From an uncultured Alphaproteobacteria bacterium (GTDB lineage: Bacteria > Pseudomonadota > Alphaproteobacteria > Caulobacterales > Caulobacteraceae), in contig CALETE010000076.1 in NCBI GenBank assembly GCA_937920085.1, positions 30,970-94,969 on the forward strand: a stretch of 64,000 nt of DNA. The letters run 5' to 3'. The position numbers and the translations under genes were made by a program. Under the pieces are notes generated by a model. That model worked only from the letters and a program-made list of their open reading frames with translations, ran no database searches and was not told the DNA's origin. Of the stretch, positions 1-8,447 are shown one piece after another (position 1 is the stretch's first letter; every line of letters begins with the position of its first letter).

Positions 1-183
1 AACCAGTATGGCTTCCACAACCCCCTCGTCGACCGCCTCCACTTCCATGGTGGCCTTGTCAGTCTCAATTTCGGCAATGACATCGCCGCTTCGGACGGTA
101 TCCCCGGCCTTGATGAACCACTTGGCGAGGATTCCCTCTTCCATGGTCGGCGATAAGGCGGGCATTAGAATATCAGTAGACAT
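1..183 (-). CDS. pdhC: Pyruvate dehydrogenase E2 (dihydrolipoamide acetyltransferase), N-terminal fragment
   Basis: Only the first 61 codons lie in the window; the gene continues off the left edge. The fragment is a complete-looking biotinyl/lipoyl domain start with the lipoylation motif ETDKATMEVEA, lipoyl-Lys about residue 43. E2 transfers acetyl groups from lipoamide to CoA in the pyruvate dehydrogenase complex. It is the last gene of the minus-strand pdhA-pdhB-GFA-E2 run, starting 28 bases after the GFA stop. The domain is nearly identical to the N-terminus of pdhB. A second E1-beta-like subunit cannot be excluded from this fragment alone, but position and order favour E2. Confidence 0.8.
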   Translation of the reverse strand, partial: MSTDILMPALSPTMEEGILAKWFIKAGDTVRSGDVIAEIETDKATMEVEAVDEGVVEAILV

Positions 184-211
184 GGTCAGGCGCTCACGCA
201 GGGGGTCATGG

Positions 212-601
212 CTATTCCTGTGACAAGTGGCTGAGATGGTCGGCGTTTGCCTCCCAGTTCTGTCCATCAAATTCAGAGAGGTTCAGGGTGACGGGAGCGT
301 CAAGGCAGCGCGCATTGACCGACCAGCCATCAGGATTTGATCGAGGCCGGTAGAAGGATTTCACCCCACAGGCCTTGCAGAAGAGGTGCTTGGCAACGCC
401 TGTGTTGAAGACATATTCCGTGAGTGCAGGCTCGCCCTCAGTCAGACGGAAACGGCTGGCCGGGACAATCATGTGAACAAAGCCGACCTTTGCACACATG
501 GAACAATTGCAGGTCTGAGCCTCCACTGGTTCAACAAGCGCGACGTCAAATCGTACTGCGCCACAGTGACAGCCGCCGGTGTGCCATTTCAAATCACTCA
601 T
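212..601 (-). CDS. GFA (glutathione-dependent formaldehyde-activating) family zinc protein
   Basis: A 129-residue protein with the GFA/CENP-V zinc-binding pattern: GGCHCGAVRF near residue 10, CNCSMC about residue 33, and LFCKACG about residue 76. The family fold binds one or two zinc ions; only some members act on S-hydroxymethylglutathione, so the substrate here is unknown. I chose the ATG at 601 because it overlaps the pdhB stop as ATGA and places the CxC motif near the N-terminus as usual; a longer frame up to 703 runs inside pdhB and adds nothing family-like. Its position between pdhB and the E2 gene is unusual and implies translational coupling to pyruvate dehydrogenase. Confidence 0.85.
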   Translation of the reverse strand: MSDLKWHTGGCHCGAVRFDVALVEPVEAQTCNCSMCAKVGFVHMIVPASRFRLTEGEPALTEYVFNTGVAKHLFCKACGVKSFYRPRSNPDGWSVNARCLDAPVTLNLSEFDGQNWEANADHLSHLSQE

Positions 602-1938
602 CGATAGCAAACCGCCTTGGCGGCCAGAACGATTTTCTCGACGCTTGGCAAGGACAGCAGTTCCAGATTGGCCGCATAGGGCATGGGAACATCTTCCTGG
701 CAAACCCGCGTGGGAGGAGCGTCGAGGTAGTCGAACGCATGCTCTAGCACCCGCGCCACCACTTCAGCGCCCACCCCCATAGGGCCCCATCCCTCTTCAG
801 CTGTAACGAGGCGATTGGTCTTCTTCACGCTCTCGACGATGGTTTCGTGGTCCAAGGGCCGAAGGGTGCGAAGATCGATAACTTCGGCGTCAATCCCTTG
901 GGCGGCAAGGTCGTCCGCAGCCTTCAGCGCCAGACCCACCATGCGAGAATGGGCGGTGATGGTGACATCCTTACCCACACGGCGAACCTTGGCCTTGCCA
1001 ATCGGGACCACCCAATCGACATCTGCCGGGATTTCGAACTCGGTCCCATAGAGCATTTCGTGCTCCAGGAAGACCACAGGATTGGGATCACGGATGGCAG
1101 CCTTGAGAAGGCCCTTAGCGTCCGCGGCGTCATAGGGCGCAATGACCTTCAACCCGGGGATCTGCGCATACCAGGCTGAATAGTCCTGACTGTGTTGGGC
1201 ACCAACGCGGGCAGCAGCACCGTTTGGGCCGCGGAACACAACAGAGCACCGGATCTGGCCCCCTGACATATAAAGAGTCTTGGCTGCAGAATTGATGATG
1301 TGATCAATGGCCTGCATCGCGAAATTGAAGGTCATGAACTCGATAATGGGCTTCAGACCGGCCATGGCAGCCCCGACGCCCAGACCTGCAAAGCCATGCT
1401 CAGTTATGGGGGTATCGATGACCCTCCGGTCCCCGAACTCCTGCAGCAAATCCCGGCTGACCTTATAGGCTCCCTGATATTGGGCGACTTCTTCACCCAT
1501 CAGGAAGACGGCGTCATCCCGACGCATTTCTTCGGCCATGGCATCCCGAAGGGCGTCGCGCACGGTGATCTTCACCATCTTGACGTCAGCGGGCAGTTCC
1601 GGGCGGATGGCCACCAGAATCGAAGGCGCCGGGGCGAGATTCACGGGTTCGGGTGCGACCACAGGCACGGGCGGTGGTGCTGGCGCCGGCACAACCGGCG
1701 CTTGCCCCACAAGCCTAGCAATCGGCGTATTGACCTTCACCTCTTCAGAACCTTCGGGGATCAAGATCGCTTCGATCACGCCCTCGTCCACCGCCTCGAC
1801 CTCCATGGTCGCTTTGTCAGTCTCGATCTCGGCAATCACGTCGCCGCTACGCACTGTGTCCCCGGCCTTTACAAACCATTTGGCGAGGGTCCCCTCTTCC
1901 ATGGTCGGGGACAGGGCCGGCATAAGGATGTCGGTCAC
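598..1938 (-). CDS. pdhB: Pyruvate dehydrogenase E1 component subunit beta with N-terminal lipoyl domain
   Basis: 446 residues. Residues 1-76 are a lipoyl domain (motif ETDKATMEVEA, Lys42), then an Ala/Pro/Val-rich flexible linker about 78-108, then the transketolase-like E1-beta domain from about 120 (VRDALRDAMAEEM, MGEEVAQYQGAYKVS, TPITEHGFAGLGVG) and the C-terminal domain (DLRTLRPLDHETI). With PdhA it decarboxylates pyruvate and reductively acetylates lipoamide in the cytoplasm. A lipoyl domain on E1-beta is a known alphaproteobacterial architecture. It overlaps the pdhA stop by ATGA at its start and the GFA start at its end, so all three are probably translationally coupled. Confidence 0.97.
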   Translation of the reverse strand: MTDILMPALSPTMEEGTLAKWFVKAGDTVRSGDVIAEIETDKATMEVEAVDEGVIEAILIPEGSEEVKVNTPIARLVGQAPVVPAPAPPPVPVVAPEPVNLAPAPSILVAIRPELPADVKMVKITVRDALRDAMAEEMRRDDAVFLMGEEVAQYQGAYKVSRDLLQEFGDRRVIDTPITEHGFAGLGVGAAMAGLKPIIEFMTFNFAMQAIDHIINSAAKTLYMSGGQIRCSVVFRGPNGAAARVGAQHSQDYSAWYAQIPGLKVIAPYDAADAKGLLKAAIRDPNPVVFLEHEMLYGTEFEIPADVDWVVPIGKAKVRRVGKDVTITAHSRMVGLALKAADDLAAQGIDAEVIDLRTLRPLDHETIVESVKKTNRLVTAEEGWGPMGVGAEVVARVLEHAFDYLDAPPTRVCQEDVPMPYAANLELLSLPSVEKIVLAAKAVCYR

Positions 1939-2963
1939 TGAGCGGCCTCCAGATAGACGTCTGTGTACAGCTCCGAAGGATCGGGCTCCGGACTTGTGCG
2001 GGCGAACTCTGCGGCATCGGCAACGATCCGCTTCACATCCGCATCAATGGCCTTCAAGGCCGCGTCGTCAGCCCATCCGTTCTTTTCCAGAAGTTCTTGA
2101 AGGTGGTCGATCGGATCCCTGGTCTTGCGGACCTGGTCGACTTCCTCCCGTGTGCGATATTTCGCCGGATCACTCATGGAATGGCCACGATACCTGTAGG
2201 TTTTCATCTCAAGAATATAGGGGCCCTTGCCCGAACGCGCGTGCTCAGCAGCCCGGCCAGCGGCATCGCGGACAGCCACGACATCCATGCCGTCCACTTC
2301 CTCACCTGGGATCAGGAAGGACGCGCCGCGCTTATAAAGATGGGTCTCTGCCGAGGACCGCTCTATCGAGGTGCCCATGGCGTATTGATTGTTCTCGATC
2401 ACGTAGACAACCGGCAGGCTCCACAGCTCGGCCATGTTGAAGCTCTCATAAACTTGGCCCTGGTTGGCTGCCCCATCGCCAAAATAGGCAAAGCAGACAT
2501 TTCCGTTGGCCTTGTATTTGTTCGCTAAAGCCAGGCCGGTGCCAAGGCTTACCTGCGCACCGACAATGCCATGGCCGCCGTAGAAATCGGCCGTTGTCGA
2601 GAACATGTGCATGGAGCCGCCCTTGCCTTTAGACGACCCTCCCGCCCGGCCAGTCAGCTCGGCCATGACCTCCCGGGGATCCATGCCACAGGCCAGCATG
2701 TGCCCATGGTCTCGATAGCCGGTGATCACTTGGTCGCCGGCTTTTTTGATCGCCTGGACGCCAACAGCAATGGCTTCCTGCCCGATATAGAGATGGCAGA
2801 ACCCACCAATCAAACCCATGCCATATAGCTGCCCCGCGCGCTCTTCAAAGCGACGGATCATAAGCATGTCCCGGTAATAGCCGAGCAACTCGTCCTTCGT
2901 AGCGGTAGCCCCGACCGGAGCCTTCTTCGTTTTAGACGCTGAGACAGCGGGGCTTCTCGCCAT
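1935..2963 (-). CDS. pdhA: Pyruvate dehydrogenase E1 component subunit alpha
   Basis: 342 residues, normal for the family. The thiamine diphosphate motif runs from GDGAANQGQ to VIENN (about residues 170-200), and the phosphorylation-loop region YRYRGHSMSDP is present near 270. It is the thiamine-dependent half of E1, working with PdhB directly downstream. The N-terminal 20 residues are Ala/Lys-rich and probably disordered. A GGAG motif six bases before the ATG at 2963 supports the start. It lies 61 bases downstream of the ftsB-like gene, in the usual alphaproteobacterial order eno-ftsB-pdhA. Confidence 0.97.
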   Translation of the reverse strand: MARSPAVSASKTKKAPVGATATKDELLGYYRDMLMIRRFEERAGQLYGMGLIGGFCHLYIGQEAIAVGVQAIKKAGDQVITGYRDHGHMLACGMDPREVMAELTGRAGGSSKGKGGSMHMFSTTADFYGGHGIVGAQVSLGTGLALANKYKANGNVCFAYFGDGAANQGQVYESFNMAELWSLPVVYVIENNQYAMGTSIERSSAETHLYKRGASFLIPGEEVDGMDVVAVRDAAGRAAEHARSGKGPYILEMKTYRYRGHSMSDPAKYRTREEVDQVRKTRDPIDHLQELLEKNGWADDAALKAIDADVKRIVADAAEFARTSPEPDPSELYTDVYLEAAQ

Positions 2964-3024
2964 GAGTCACTCCAGGTATTTATCTTCGAGGTCCGGCGTG
3001 ACCCGCATGAGCAGCCCCCGGACC

Positions 3025-3321
3025 TTACGGGTTCAGCCTGATCACATAGTCCCTTGGATCGGCGAAACCTAACAGGGAACGAGCTCGCTCCTCCAGAAGA
3101 TCGGCCGACATAGACTCGTCCCGCAATAGGTGCGCGCGAGCCTCCAAGTCTTCTCTTTGGCTAAGGATAGCTTGAAGCTCAGCTGTCTTGGCCGCAAGCG
3201 TCGCGTCGCGCTCACCTGTCATCAGAATTCCCCGGTCACCCGTCAAAGCGTGAAATCCGAAGTAGGAAATCAGCAGGGCCAACCCGAAGGTTGTGAAATA
3301 GGTGCGAAGAACGGAGAGCAC
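3025..3321 (-). CDS. ftsB: Septum formation initiator (FtsB/DivIC) family protein
   Basis: 98 residues: a transmembrane segment about residues 9-27, then a coiled coil about 35-72 and the family ending ERARSLLGFADPRDYVI. FtsB-type proteins bridge FtsL and FtsQ in the divisome at the inner membrane. The start is GTG at 3321; an in-frame stop lies a short way upstream and no ATG is available between them, so GTG is the only sensible choice. It is the second gene after eno and probably shares its transcript, the standard alphaproteobacterial arrangement. Confidence 0.85.
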   Translation of the reverse strand: MLSVLRTYFTTFGLALLISYFGFHALTGDRGILMTGERDATLAAKTAELQAILSQREDLEARAHLLRDESMSADLLEERARSLLGFADPRDYVIRLNP

Positions 3322-3402
3322 TGGGCCGGAATCACCTGATCAAAAAGATGAGTTCACATTGCTCGCACATGCTTAACCAAGGCTTTCCGAGGCGATGAAC
3401 CC

Positions 3403-4680
3403 TCAGCGCTTCAGAGCCTTGCGGCCCAAATAGATTGCCTGATCGCCCAGTTCTTCTTCAATCCTGAGAAGTTGATTATACTTGGCTGTCCGATCCGAGC
3501 GCGCCAAAGACCCCGTCTTGATCTGTCCGCAGTTGGCAGCAACTGAAAGGTCCGCAATGGTGGAGTCCTCGGTTTCGCCAGACCTATGGCTCATGACCGA
3601 AGTGTAGCCAGCACGATGCGCCATATCGACGGCATCCAAGGTCTCCGACAAGGTGCCAATCTGGTTGACCTTCACCAGGATAGAATTGGCCAGCCCCCGC
3701 TCAATGCCCTCGGCTAAGCGCAAGGGATTGGTGACAAAGAGGTCGTCCCCGACCAACTGCACCTTGCTGCCCAGCTTATCGGTCAGAAGCTTCCAGCCAT
3801 CGAAATCATCTTCGGCACAGCCATCTTCAATGGTCGCAATCGGGAAAGCTGTCACCAGAGCTGCCAGGTAATCCACCATGCCAGCGGGATCGAGGATCTT
3901 ACCCTCGCCGGCAAGATTGTACCTTCCGCCACTGAAGAACTCCGTTGAAGCCACGTCGAGGCCGAGCAAAAAGTCAGACCCGGCCTTATAGCCAGCAGCC
4001 TCACCTGACTTCACGATGAATGCCAAGGCTTCTTCCGCTGTCGCGATATTGGGCGCGAAACCGCCTTCATCCCCAACATTGGTGTTATGGCCCGCGGCCT
4101 TCAAGGCCGACTTCAAGCTGTGGAAAATCTCAGCCCCCATCCGCAGGCCTTCGGCAAAGCTCACAGCACCAGTGGGCAGGATCATGAATTCCTGGATGTC
4201 GATGGGGTTATCAGCATGGGCCCCGCCATTGATGATGTTCATCATTGGCACAGGCAGGACGCGGGCGTTGACGCCCCCAACGTATTTATAGAGCGGTAGG
4301 TCCGCTGCGCAGGCCGCCGCCTTAGCAGCGGCCAAGCTTACCCCCAGAATAGCGTTTGCACCGAGGCGAGACTTATTTTGCGTGCCGTCCAGTTCAATCA
4401 GGAGAGTGTCCAGCCGCCGTTGATCCTCTGCGTCGAAACCAGAGAGGGCGTCATAGATCTCACCATTCACGGCATCGACCGCGGCGAGGACGCCCTTGCC
4501 CCCATAGCGTGACTTGTCGCCATCGCGCTTCTCGACGGCCTCGTGTGCACCGGTCGACGCCCCAGAGGGTACGGCAGCGCGGCCCATGGAGCCGTCTTCC
4601 AGCACCACATCAACTTCGACGGTGGGATTGCCCCGGCTATCGAGGATTTCGCGCGCGGTAATGTCGACGATCTCGGTCAT
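3403..4680 (-). CDS. eno: Enolase (phosphopyruvate hydratase)
   Basis: 425 residues, the usual length. It converts 2-phosphoglycerate to phosphoenolpyruvate. The Mg-binding and catalytic signatures are present: DIQEFMI, IEDGCAEDD, VGDDLFVTN, ILVKVNQIGTLSET and the C-terminal signature SHRSGETEDSTIADL. A GGAG box seven bases ahead of the ATG at 4680 supports the start. It heads the minus-strand run toward the ftsB-like gene and pdhAB, linking the last steps of glycolysis with entry into acetyl-CoA, and is divergent from the crotonase gene across about 124 bases. Confidence 0.98.
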   Translation of the reverse strand: MTEIVDITAREILDSRGNPTVEVDVVLEDGSMGRAAVPSGASTGAHEAVEKRDGDKSRYGGKGVLAAVDAVNGEIYDALSGFDAEDQRRLDTLLIELDGTQNKSRLGANAILGVSLAAAKAAACAADLPLYKYVGGVNARVLPVPMMNIINGGAHADNPIDIQEFMILPTGAVSFAEGLRMGAEIFHSLKSALKAAGHNTNVGDEGGFAPNIATAEEALAFIVKSGEAAGYKAGSDFLLGLDVASTEFFSGGRYNLAGEGKILDPAGMVDYLAALVTAFPIATIEDGCAEDDFDGWKLLTDKLGSKVQLVGDDLFVTNPLRLAEGIERGLANSILVKVNQIGTLSETLDAVDMAHRAGYTSVMSHRSGETEDSTIADLSVAANCGQIKTGSLARSDRTAKYNQLLRIEEELGDQAIYLGRKALKR

Positions 4681-4804
4681 AGCAGGTCTCCGAATGGAAA
4701 TTTATACAGCGAGCCTTAGCTAGCTTCGTCCGACCGAGCAATCGCGCGACCTTGACTTTGGTTGCTGAAAACGGACTTTCAGAACCTCGTTTTGGAGAAC
4801 GGCT

Positions 4805-5575
4805 ATGATCCTGGTGGAGATTACCAACGCTGTCGCCCTGGTGACGCTCAATCGTCCTGAGGCCATGAATGCGCTTTCAAGGGCCTTACGGGCAGAACTC
4901 CACAAGACACTCAGCGCCCTGGACGCAGACCCAGCGGTGAAGGTCATTGTCCTGACCGGCGCCGGTGACCGTGCTTTCACGGCAGGGCTGGACCTGAAGG
5001 AACTGGGCGAAGACCCCGACGGCCTTAAAGCTGCAAACGCAACAGAGCCGTCTGAAAACCCTGCCTGGGCGGTCATAGCCTGCAAGAAGCCAGTTATCGG
5101 GGCCATTAATGGGGTGGCCATTACGGGCGGATTTGAGGTGGCCCTGGCGTGTGACGTCTTGATCTGCTCGACACGGGCGCGGTTCGCTGACACCCATGCA
5201 CGGGTCGGTATTACCCCTGGCTGGGGGCTCTCGCAAAAGCTATCGCGTTTGATCGGCCCCTATCGCGCCAAGGAATTGTCGCTGACAGGTAATTTCCTGG
5301 ATGCTGAGACCGCTTATGCCTGGGGTCTGGCCAATCGCGTGGTTGCCCCAGAGGACCTCATTCCCGTCGCCTTAAAGCTGGCCTCGGACATGGCCCAGAT
5401 CGAACTGGGCATGCTGACCACCTACAAGGCCATGATCGATGAGGGGTATGAGTTAAGCCTTCGAGAGGGCTTGGAACTCGAGCAAGCGCGCTCACGCGCT
5501 CACAATAAAGGCGTCACACCAGACATGGTGGAACAAAGGCGGGCTGGGATCCAGGCCCGAGGCCGCGCGCAGTAA
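4805..5575 (+). CDS. Enoyl-CoA hydratase/isomerase (crotonase) family protein
   Basis: 256 residues with the crotonase fold: LNRPEAMNALS near residue 20, the oxyanion-hole segment DRAFTAGLDLKEL near 60, and GGFEVALACDV near 112. The first family glutamate is present (GFEVALACD), but the second, which lies in a PE-x-x-G segment of true hydratases, is replaced in THARVGITPGWG. That variant is common in members of unknown reaction, so hydration of enoyl-CoA should not be assumed. GGAG seven bases before ATG 4805 fixes the start. Monocistronic and divergent from eno; a strong hairpin covers its stop codon. Confidence 0.9.
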   Translation: MILVEITNAVALVTLNRPEAMNALSRALRAELHKTLSALDADPAVKVIVLTGAGDRAFTAGLDLKELGEDPDGLKAANATEPSENPAWAVIACKKPVIGAINGVAITGGFEVALACDVLICSTRARFADTHARVGITPGWGLSQKLSRLIGPYRAKELSLTGNFLDAETAYAWGLANRVVAPEDLIPVALKLASDMAQIELGMLTTYKAMIDEGYELSLREGLELEQARSRAHNKGVTPDMVEQRRAGIQARGRAQ

Positions 5576-5584
5576 CCTGCGCGC
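5565..5584. terminator. GC-rich hairpin over the crotonase stop codon
   Basis: GCGCGCAG and CTGCGCGC pair perfectly (eight base pairs) around the loop TAAC, which contains part of the crotonase TAA stop. It lies between two convergent genes (crotonase and rpmF) only 17 bases apart. There is no T-run on either side, so if it stops transcription it is not a textbook intrinsic terminator. Confidence 0.45.
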
Positions 5585-5592
5585 CGGGCCCC

Positions 5593-5775
5593 TTAGTCTT
5601 GCTTCGGCGTGATGACCTGGCGGCCTTTGTACATGCCAGTCTTGAGGTCGACATGGTGCGGGCGCTTCAGTTCGCCGGTTTCCTTGTCCTCGACAAAGCT
5701 ATTGGCACCCAGGGCGTGATGCGAGCGACGCATATTGCGACGAGACGGGGATACTTTGCGTTTAGGAACGGCCAC
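5593..5775 (-). CDS. rpmF: 50S ribosomal protein L32
   Basis: 60 residues with the family start MAVPKRKVSPSRRNMRRSHH and the ending KTGMYKGRQVI; the zinc cysteines found in some L32 proteins are absent, as in other alphaproteobacteria. It is a structural component of the large ribosomal subunit. It stands alone between the convergent crotonase gene and pyrG, which lies 133 bases upstream on the same strand. Start and length match the family exactly. Confidence 0.97.
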   Translation of the reverse strand: MAVPKRKVSPSRRNMRRSHHALGANSFVEDKETGELKRPHHVDLKTGMYKGRQVITPKQD

Positions 5776-5908
5776 GGGAGAATCTCTCAGGCGTAAAATG
5801 GATGCGGCGACCCAGGGCCCCCGACGTGAGCGCGGGTGTATGCCTTAATCGCTCGATCGATTCAAGAGCCGTTCGGACCCATTCGAAATTGCGGCACGCA
5901 ATCTCGAA

Positions 5909-7549
5909 CTAGACCAGACGACTGCGCACCTTTGCAGCGCCGACAAAACTCGAAAATAGCGGGTGAGGATCAAAAGGTCGGCTCTTGAGTTCGGGATGAA
6001 ACTGGACCCCCACAAACCAAGGGTGATCCTCCCGTTCGCAAATTTCAGGCAAAATTCCATCCGGAGACAGACCGCTAAAATTCAACCCCGCGCCCTCGAT
6101 TGCTTGGCGGTAGTCAATATTGACCTCATAGCGATGACGGTGACGCTCATGGATCGATGTCGTCCCATAGATCTTAGAGACCAGAGATCCAGGCGCTAGG
6201 ACGGCTTCGTAGGATCCCAGACGCATGGTTCCTCCGAGATCGTCTCCCTCCCCACGCATTTCCTTTTTGTTGCCCTTGGTCCACTCGGTCATCAAACCGA
6301 CGATGGGTTCAGATGTTGGCCCAAACTCCGTCGATGAAGCCTCCAAAAGGCCTGCAAGATTGCGCGCAGCCTCGACCATGGCCATCTGCATGCCAAAGCA
6401 GATACCAAAATACGGAATCTGATGTTCCCTGGCGAATTGGATAGCCCGGATCATTCCCCCAGACCCTCTTTCCCCGAACGCACCAGGAACGAGGACCCCG
6501 TGAACATCAGCCAGACGCTCGGCGATCAAACCCTCTTCCCGCTCAAAGGCCTCACCCTCGATCCAATCGAGTTTGACCCGAACATTATTGGCGACACCGC
6601 CGTGCACAAGGGCCTCGACGAGCGACTTATAGGCATCCGTCAGGCCGGTATATTTGCCGACCACGGCAATGTTCACCTCGCCGTCAGGATGGGTCAGTCG
6701 ATTGGAAATGTCCGCCCATCGCGCGAGATCTGGGGCGGGGGCCGTATCGCGTAAGCCAAAGACGTCCAGCACTTCACGATCCAAGCCTTGGGCATGGTAG
6801 TCCAACGGAACGCCGTAGATATTGCTAGAATCCATGGCCTGAATGACCGCGCTTTCGCGGACATTACAAAACTGGCCGATCTTACGCCGTTCGCTATCTG
6901 GGATAGGCTGCTCACAGCGACACAGTAAGATATCGGGCTGGATGCCAATCGACCGCAGTTCCTTCACAGAATGCTGAGTCGGCTTAGTTTTCATCTCACC
7001 CGCAGTCTTGATGTAGGGCAGCAAGGTTAGGTGAATATAGCAAGCGTAGCCGCGAGGCAGCTCCTGTCCAAGTTGGCGAATAGCTTCAAAGAACGGAAGG
7101 CCTTCGATGTCGCCAACTGTGCCGCCAATTTCAACGAGAACGAAGTCGACACCGTCGCCTGGGTCGGAAAGCACGAACTGCTTAATCTCGTCAGTCACAT
7201 GCGGAATGACCTGCACCGTGGCCCCAAGATAGTCCCCCCGGCGCTCCTTCTCGATGATGGTCTTATAAATTTGGCCTGTCGTAATGTTGTCGGCACCCGT
7301 CGCACTAACGCCGGTAAACCGCTCATAGTGGCCCAGGTCTAGATCGGTCTCGGCGCCATCATCTGTGACGAAAACCTCGCCATGCTGATAAGGACTCATG
7401 GTCCCAGGATCGACGTTCAAATAGGGGTCTAATTTACGCAGACGTACCTTGTAGCCACGCGCTTGCAGCAGCGCACCAAGTGCAGCGGACGCCAGACCTT
7501 TTCCCAAGGAAGAGACCACGCCGCCGGTGATGAAAATGTACCGGGCCAT
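5909..7549 (-). CDS. pyrG: CTP synthase (glutamine-hydrolysing)
   Basis: 546 residues, normal length. The N-terminal synthetase domain begins MARYIFITGGVVSSLGKG and carries the UTP/ATP-binding segments (GTVGDIEG, KTKPTQHSV); the C-terminal class I glutamine amidotransferase domain has the nucleophile in FGICFGMQM and the His-Glu pair in GVQFHPEL. It makes CTP from UTP, ATP and glutamine. It lies downstream of secG on the same strand with about 143 bases between, the order secG-pyrG being common in this group. Confidence 0.98.
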   Translation of the reverse strand: MARYIFITGGVVSSLGKGLASAALGALLQARGYKVRLRKLDPYLNVDPGTMSPYQHGEVFVTDDGAETDLDLGHYERFTGVSATGADNITTGQIYKTIIEKERRGDYLGATVQVIPHVTDEIKQFVLSDPGDGVDFVLVEIGGTVGDIEGLPFFEAIRQLGQELPRGYACYIHLTLLPYIKTAGEMKTKPTQHSVKELRSIGIQPDILLCRCEQPIPDSERRKIGQFCNVRESAVIQAMDSSNIYGVPLDYHAQGLDREVLDVFGLRDTAPAPDLARWADISNRLTHPDGEVNIAVVGKYTGLTDAYKSLVEALVHGGVANNVRVKLDWIEGEAFEREEGLIAERLADVHGVLVPGAFGERGSGGMIRAIQFAREHQIPYFGICFGMQMAMVEAARNLAGLLEASSTEFGPTSEPIVGLMTEWTKGNKKEMRGEGDDLGGTMRLGSYEAVLAPGSLVSKIYGTTSIHERHRHRYEVNIDYRQAIEGAGLNFSGLSPDGILPEICEREDHPWFVGVQFHPELKSRPFDPHPLFSSFVGAAKVRSRLV

Positions 7550-7692
7550 GGGAATTCAGATTAGCCGTGATTCGGGGCGAAAGCTCGGCGTCGATTTCGC
7601 TGACCGGGACCAGATCACAAAACCCAATTCAAACGCGCAAAGGGGTTCGATCCGCGAACGCGGCGTTCTTGCATGCTGCACGTGAGTCGACC

Positions 7693-8118
7693 TTAGGGTT
7701 TTGAGGGGGCTGCCGGGTCAGGTTCACCGGCGAAAGGGTTATTTACGGTCGGAGTTGGTGCCTGAATAGGGCTAGGGGCGCTGGACGGTGAACTTGGAGC
7801 CCCCTGCCCCTGTCCAGCAGGCTGTCGATTTAGGGTGCTCGGCGCGAGGTTATTCATTTTAACCCGATCGACGACCGAGGTCGTGCCCCTGGACTTCCCC
7901 GATAAGAGGGTCAGGCTGATGCTCAGGATAAAAAACAGCGACGCCAGGATCCAGGTGGTCCTCGTCAATAAATCGCCCGCGCCCCGGGCGCTCATCATGC
8001 CCGTTGGCCCACCACCCATCCCAAGTGCACCGCCTTCAGACCGTTGAAGCAGCACGACAGCAATCAAAGCGATGCTGACCAAGATATGGCAGACGAGCAG
8101 AATTCCGAGCATTTCCAT
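7693..8118 (-). CDS. secG: Preprotein translocase subunit SecG
   Basis: 141 residues from the ATG at 8118. Two transmembrane segments (about residues 3-22 and 52-70) flank the conserved loop LLQRSEGGALGMGGG; a long Pro/Ser/Gln-rich cytoplasmic tail follows, typical of alphaproteobacterial SecG. It is a non-essential partner of SecYE in the inner-membrane protein channel. The frame extends to an ATG at 8160 that has a GGGGA box six bases ahead; this adds 14 polar residues before the first membrane segment, so I prefer 8118 on family grounds but the longer form is possible. The usual upstream tpiA is not present. Confidence 0.88.
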   Translation of the reverse strand: MEMLGILLVCHILVSIALIAVVLLQRSEGGALGMGGGPTGMMSARGAGDLLTRTTWILASLFFILSISLTLLSGKSRGTTSVVDRVKMNNLAPSTLNRQPAGQGQGAPSSPSSAPSPIQAPTPTVNNPFAGEPDPAAPSKP

Positions 8119-8160
8119 GTCCGATGACTGGGGGCGCGCCCCAAAAACCAAGCCGCGCAT

Positions 8161-8430
8161 CTAGCATCCCCACGCACCGAAAGCCATAGCAGCGGACGCG
8201 TGGTCAAATTGCAAAAACGACTTTAGGTGGAGCTAAACAGGCTACAACCCTTCTTGTTACTCCCATTGCTTGTATCACATCAAACATGCACTGCGGTTCA
8301 TCGGACTAGAACGATGGCAAAATTTTAAGACATTGAGCGTTAACCAGATCGGAAGAGATCAGGCTCTCGACCATTGGTAATGGCCCATGCAATCTTACAA
8401 AATGGCTGACGGGCTTCGGGGGCGAAAAAG
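8161..8430. other. Gene-free interval between secG and the 375-residue gene
   Basis: About 270-310 bases, comparatively AT-rich around 8225-8345, between divergent genes, so it should hold both promoters. I see no tRNA, no conserved operon leader and no convincing sigma-70 boxes. Near its right end a GGGCTTC repeat (8411-8417) pairs with GAAGCCC inside the next gene. Two TTAA motifs (8325 and 8340) are spaced 11 bases apart, not the 7 expected of a CtrA box. Confidence 0.5.
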
Positions 8431-8447
8431 TTGAACAATAGAAGCCC
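8411..8447 (+). promoter_or_regulatory. Hairpin enclosing a TTG start and its G-rich ribosome-binding region
   Basis: GGGCTTC (8411-8417) pairs with GAAGCCC (8441-8447). The loop contains the run of G residues at 8418-8422 that is the only Shine-Dalgarno candidate, and the TTG start at 8431. Folding would hide the initiation site. The repeat is seen directly; a regulatory role is inference. Confidence 0.4.

Noticed and set aside
1538..2440. 300-codon plus-strand open frame
   Set aside because: Antisense to pdhAB; contains mostly Arg/Pro/Ser translation typical of shadows.
4720..5193. 157-codon minus-strand open frame over the crotonase start
   Set aside because: Shadow of the crotonase; no ribosome-binding site or family.
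8325..8343. Two TTAA motifs resembling a CtrA box
   Set aside because: Spacing is 11 bases; the CtrA site requires 7.
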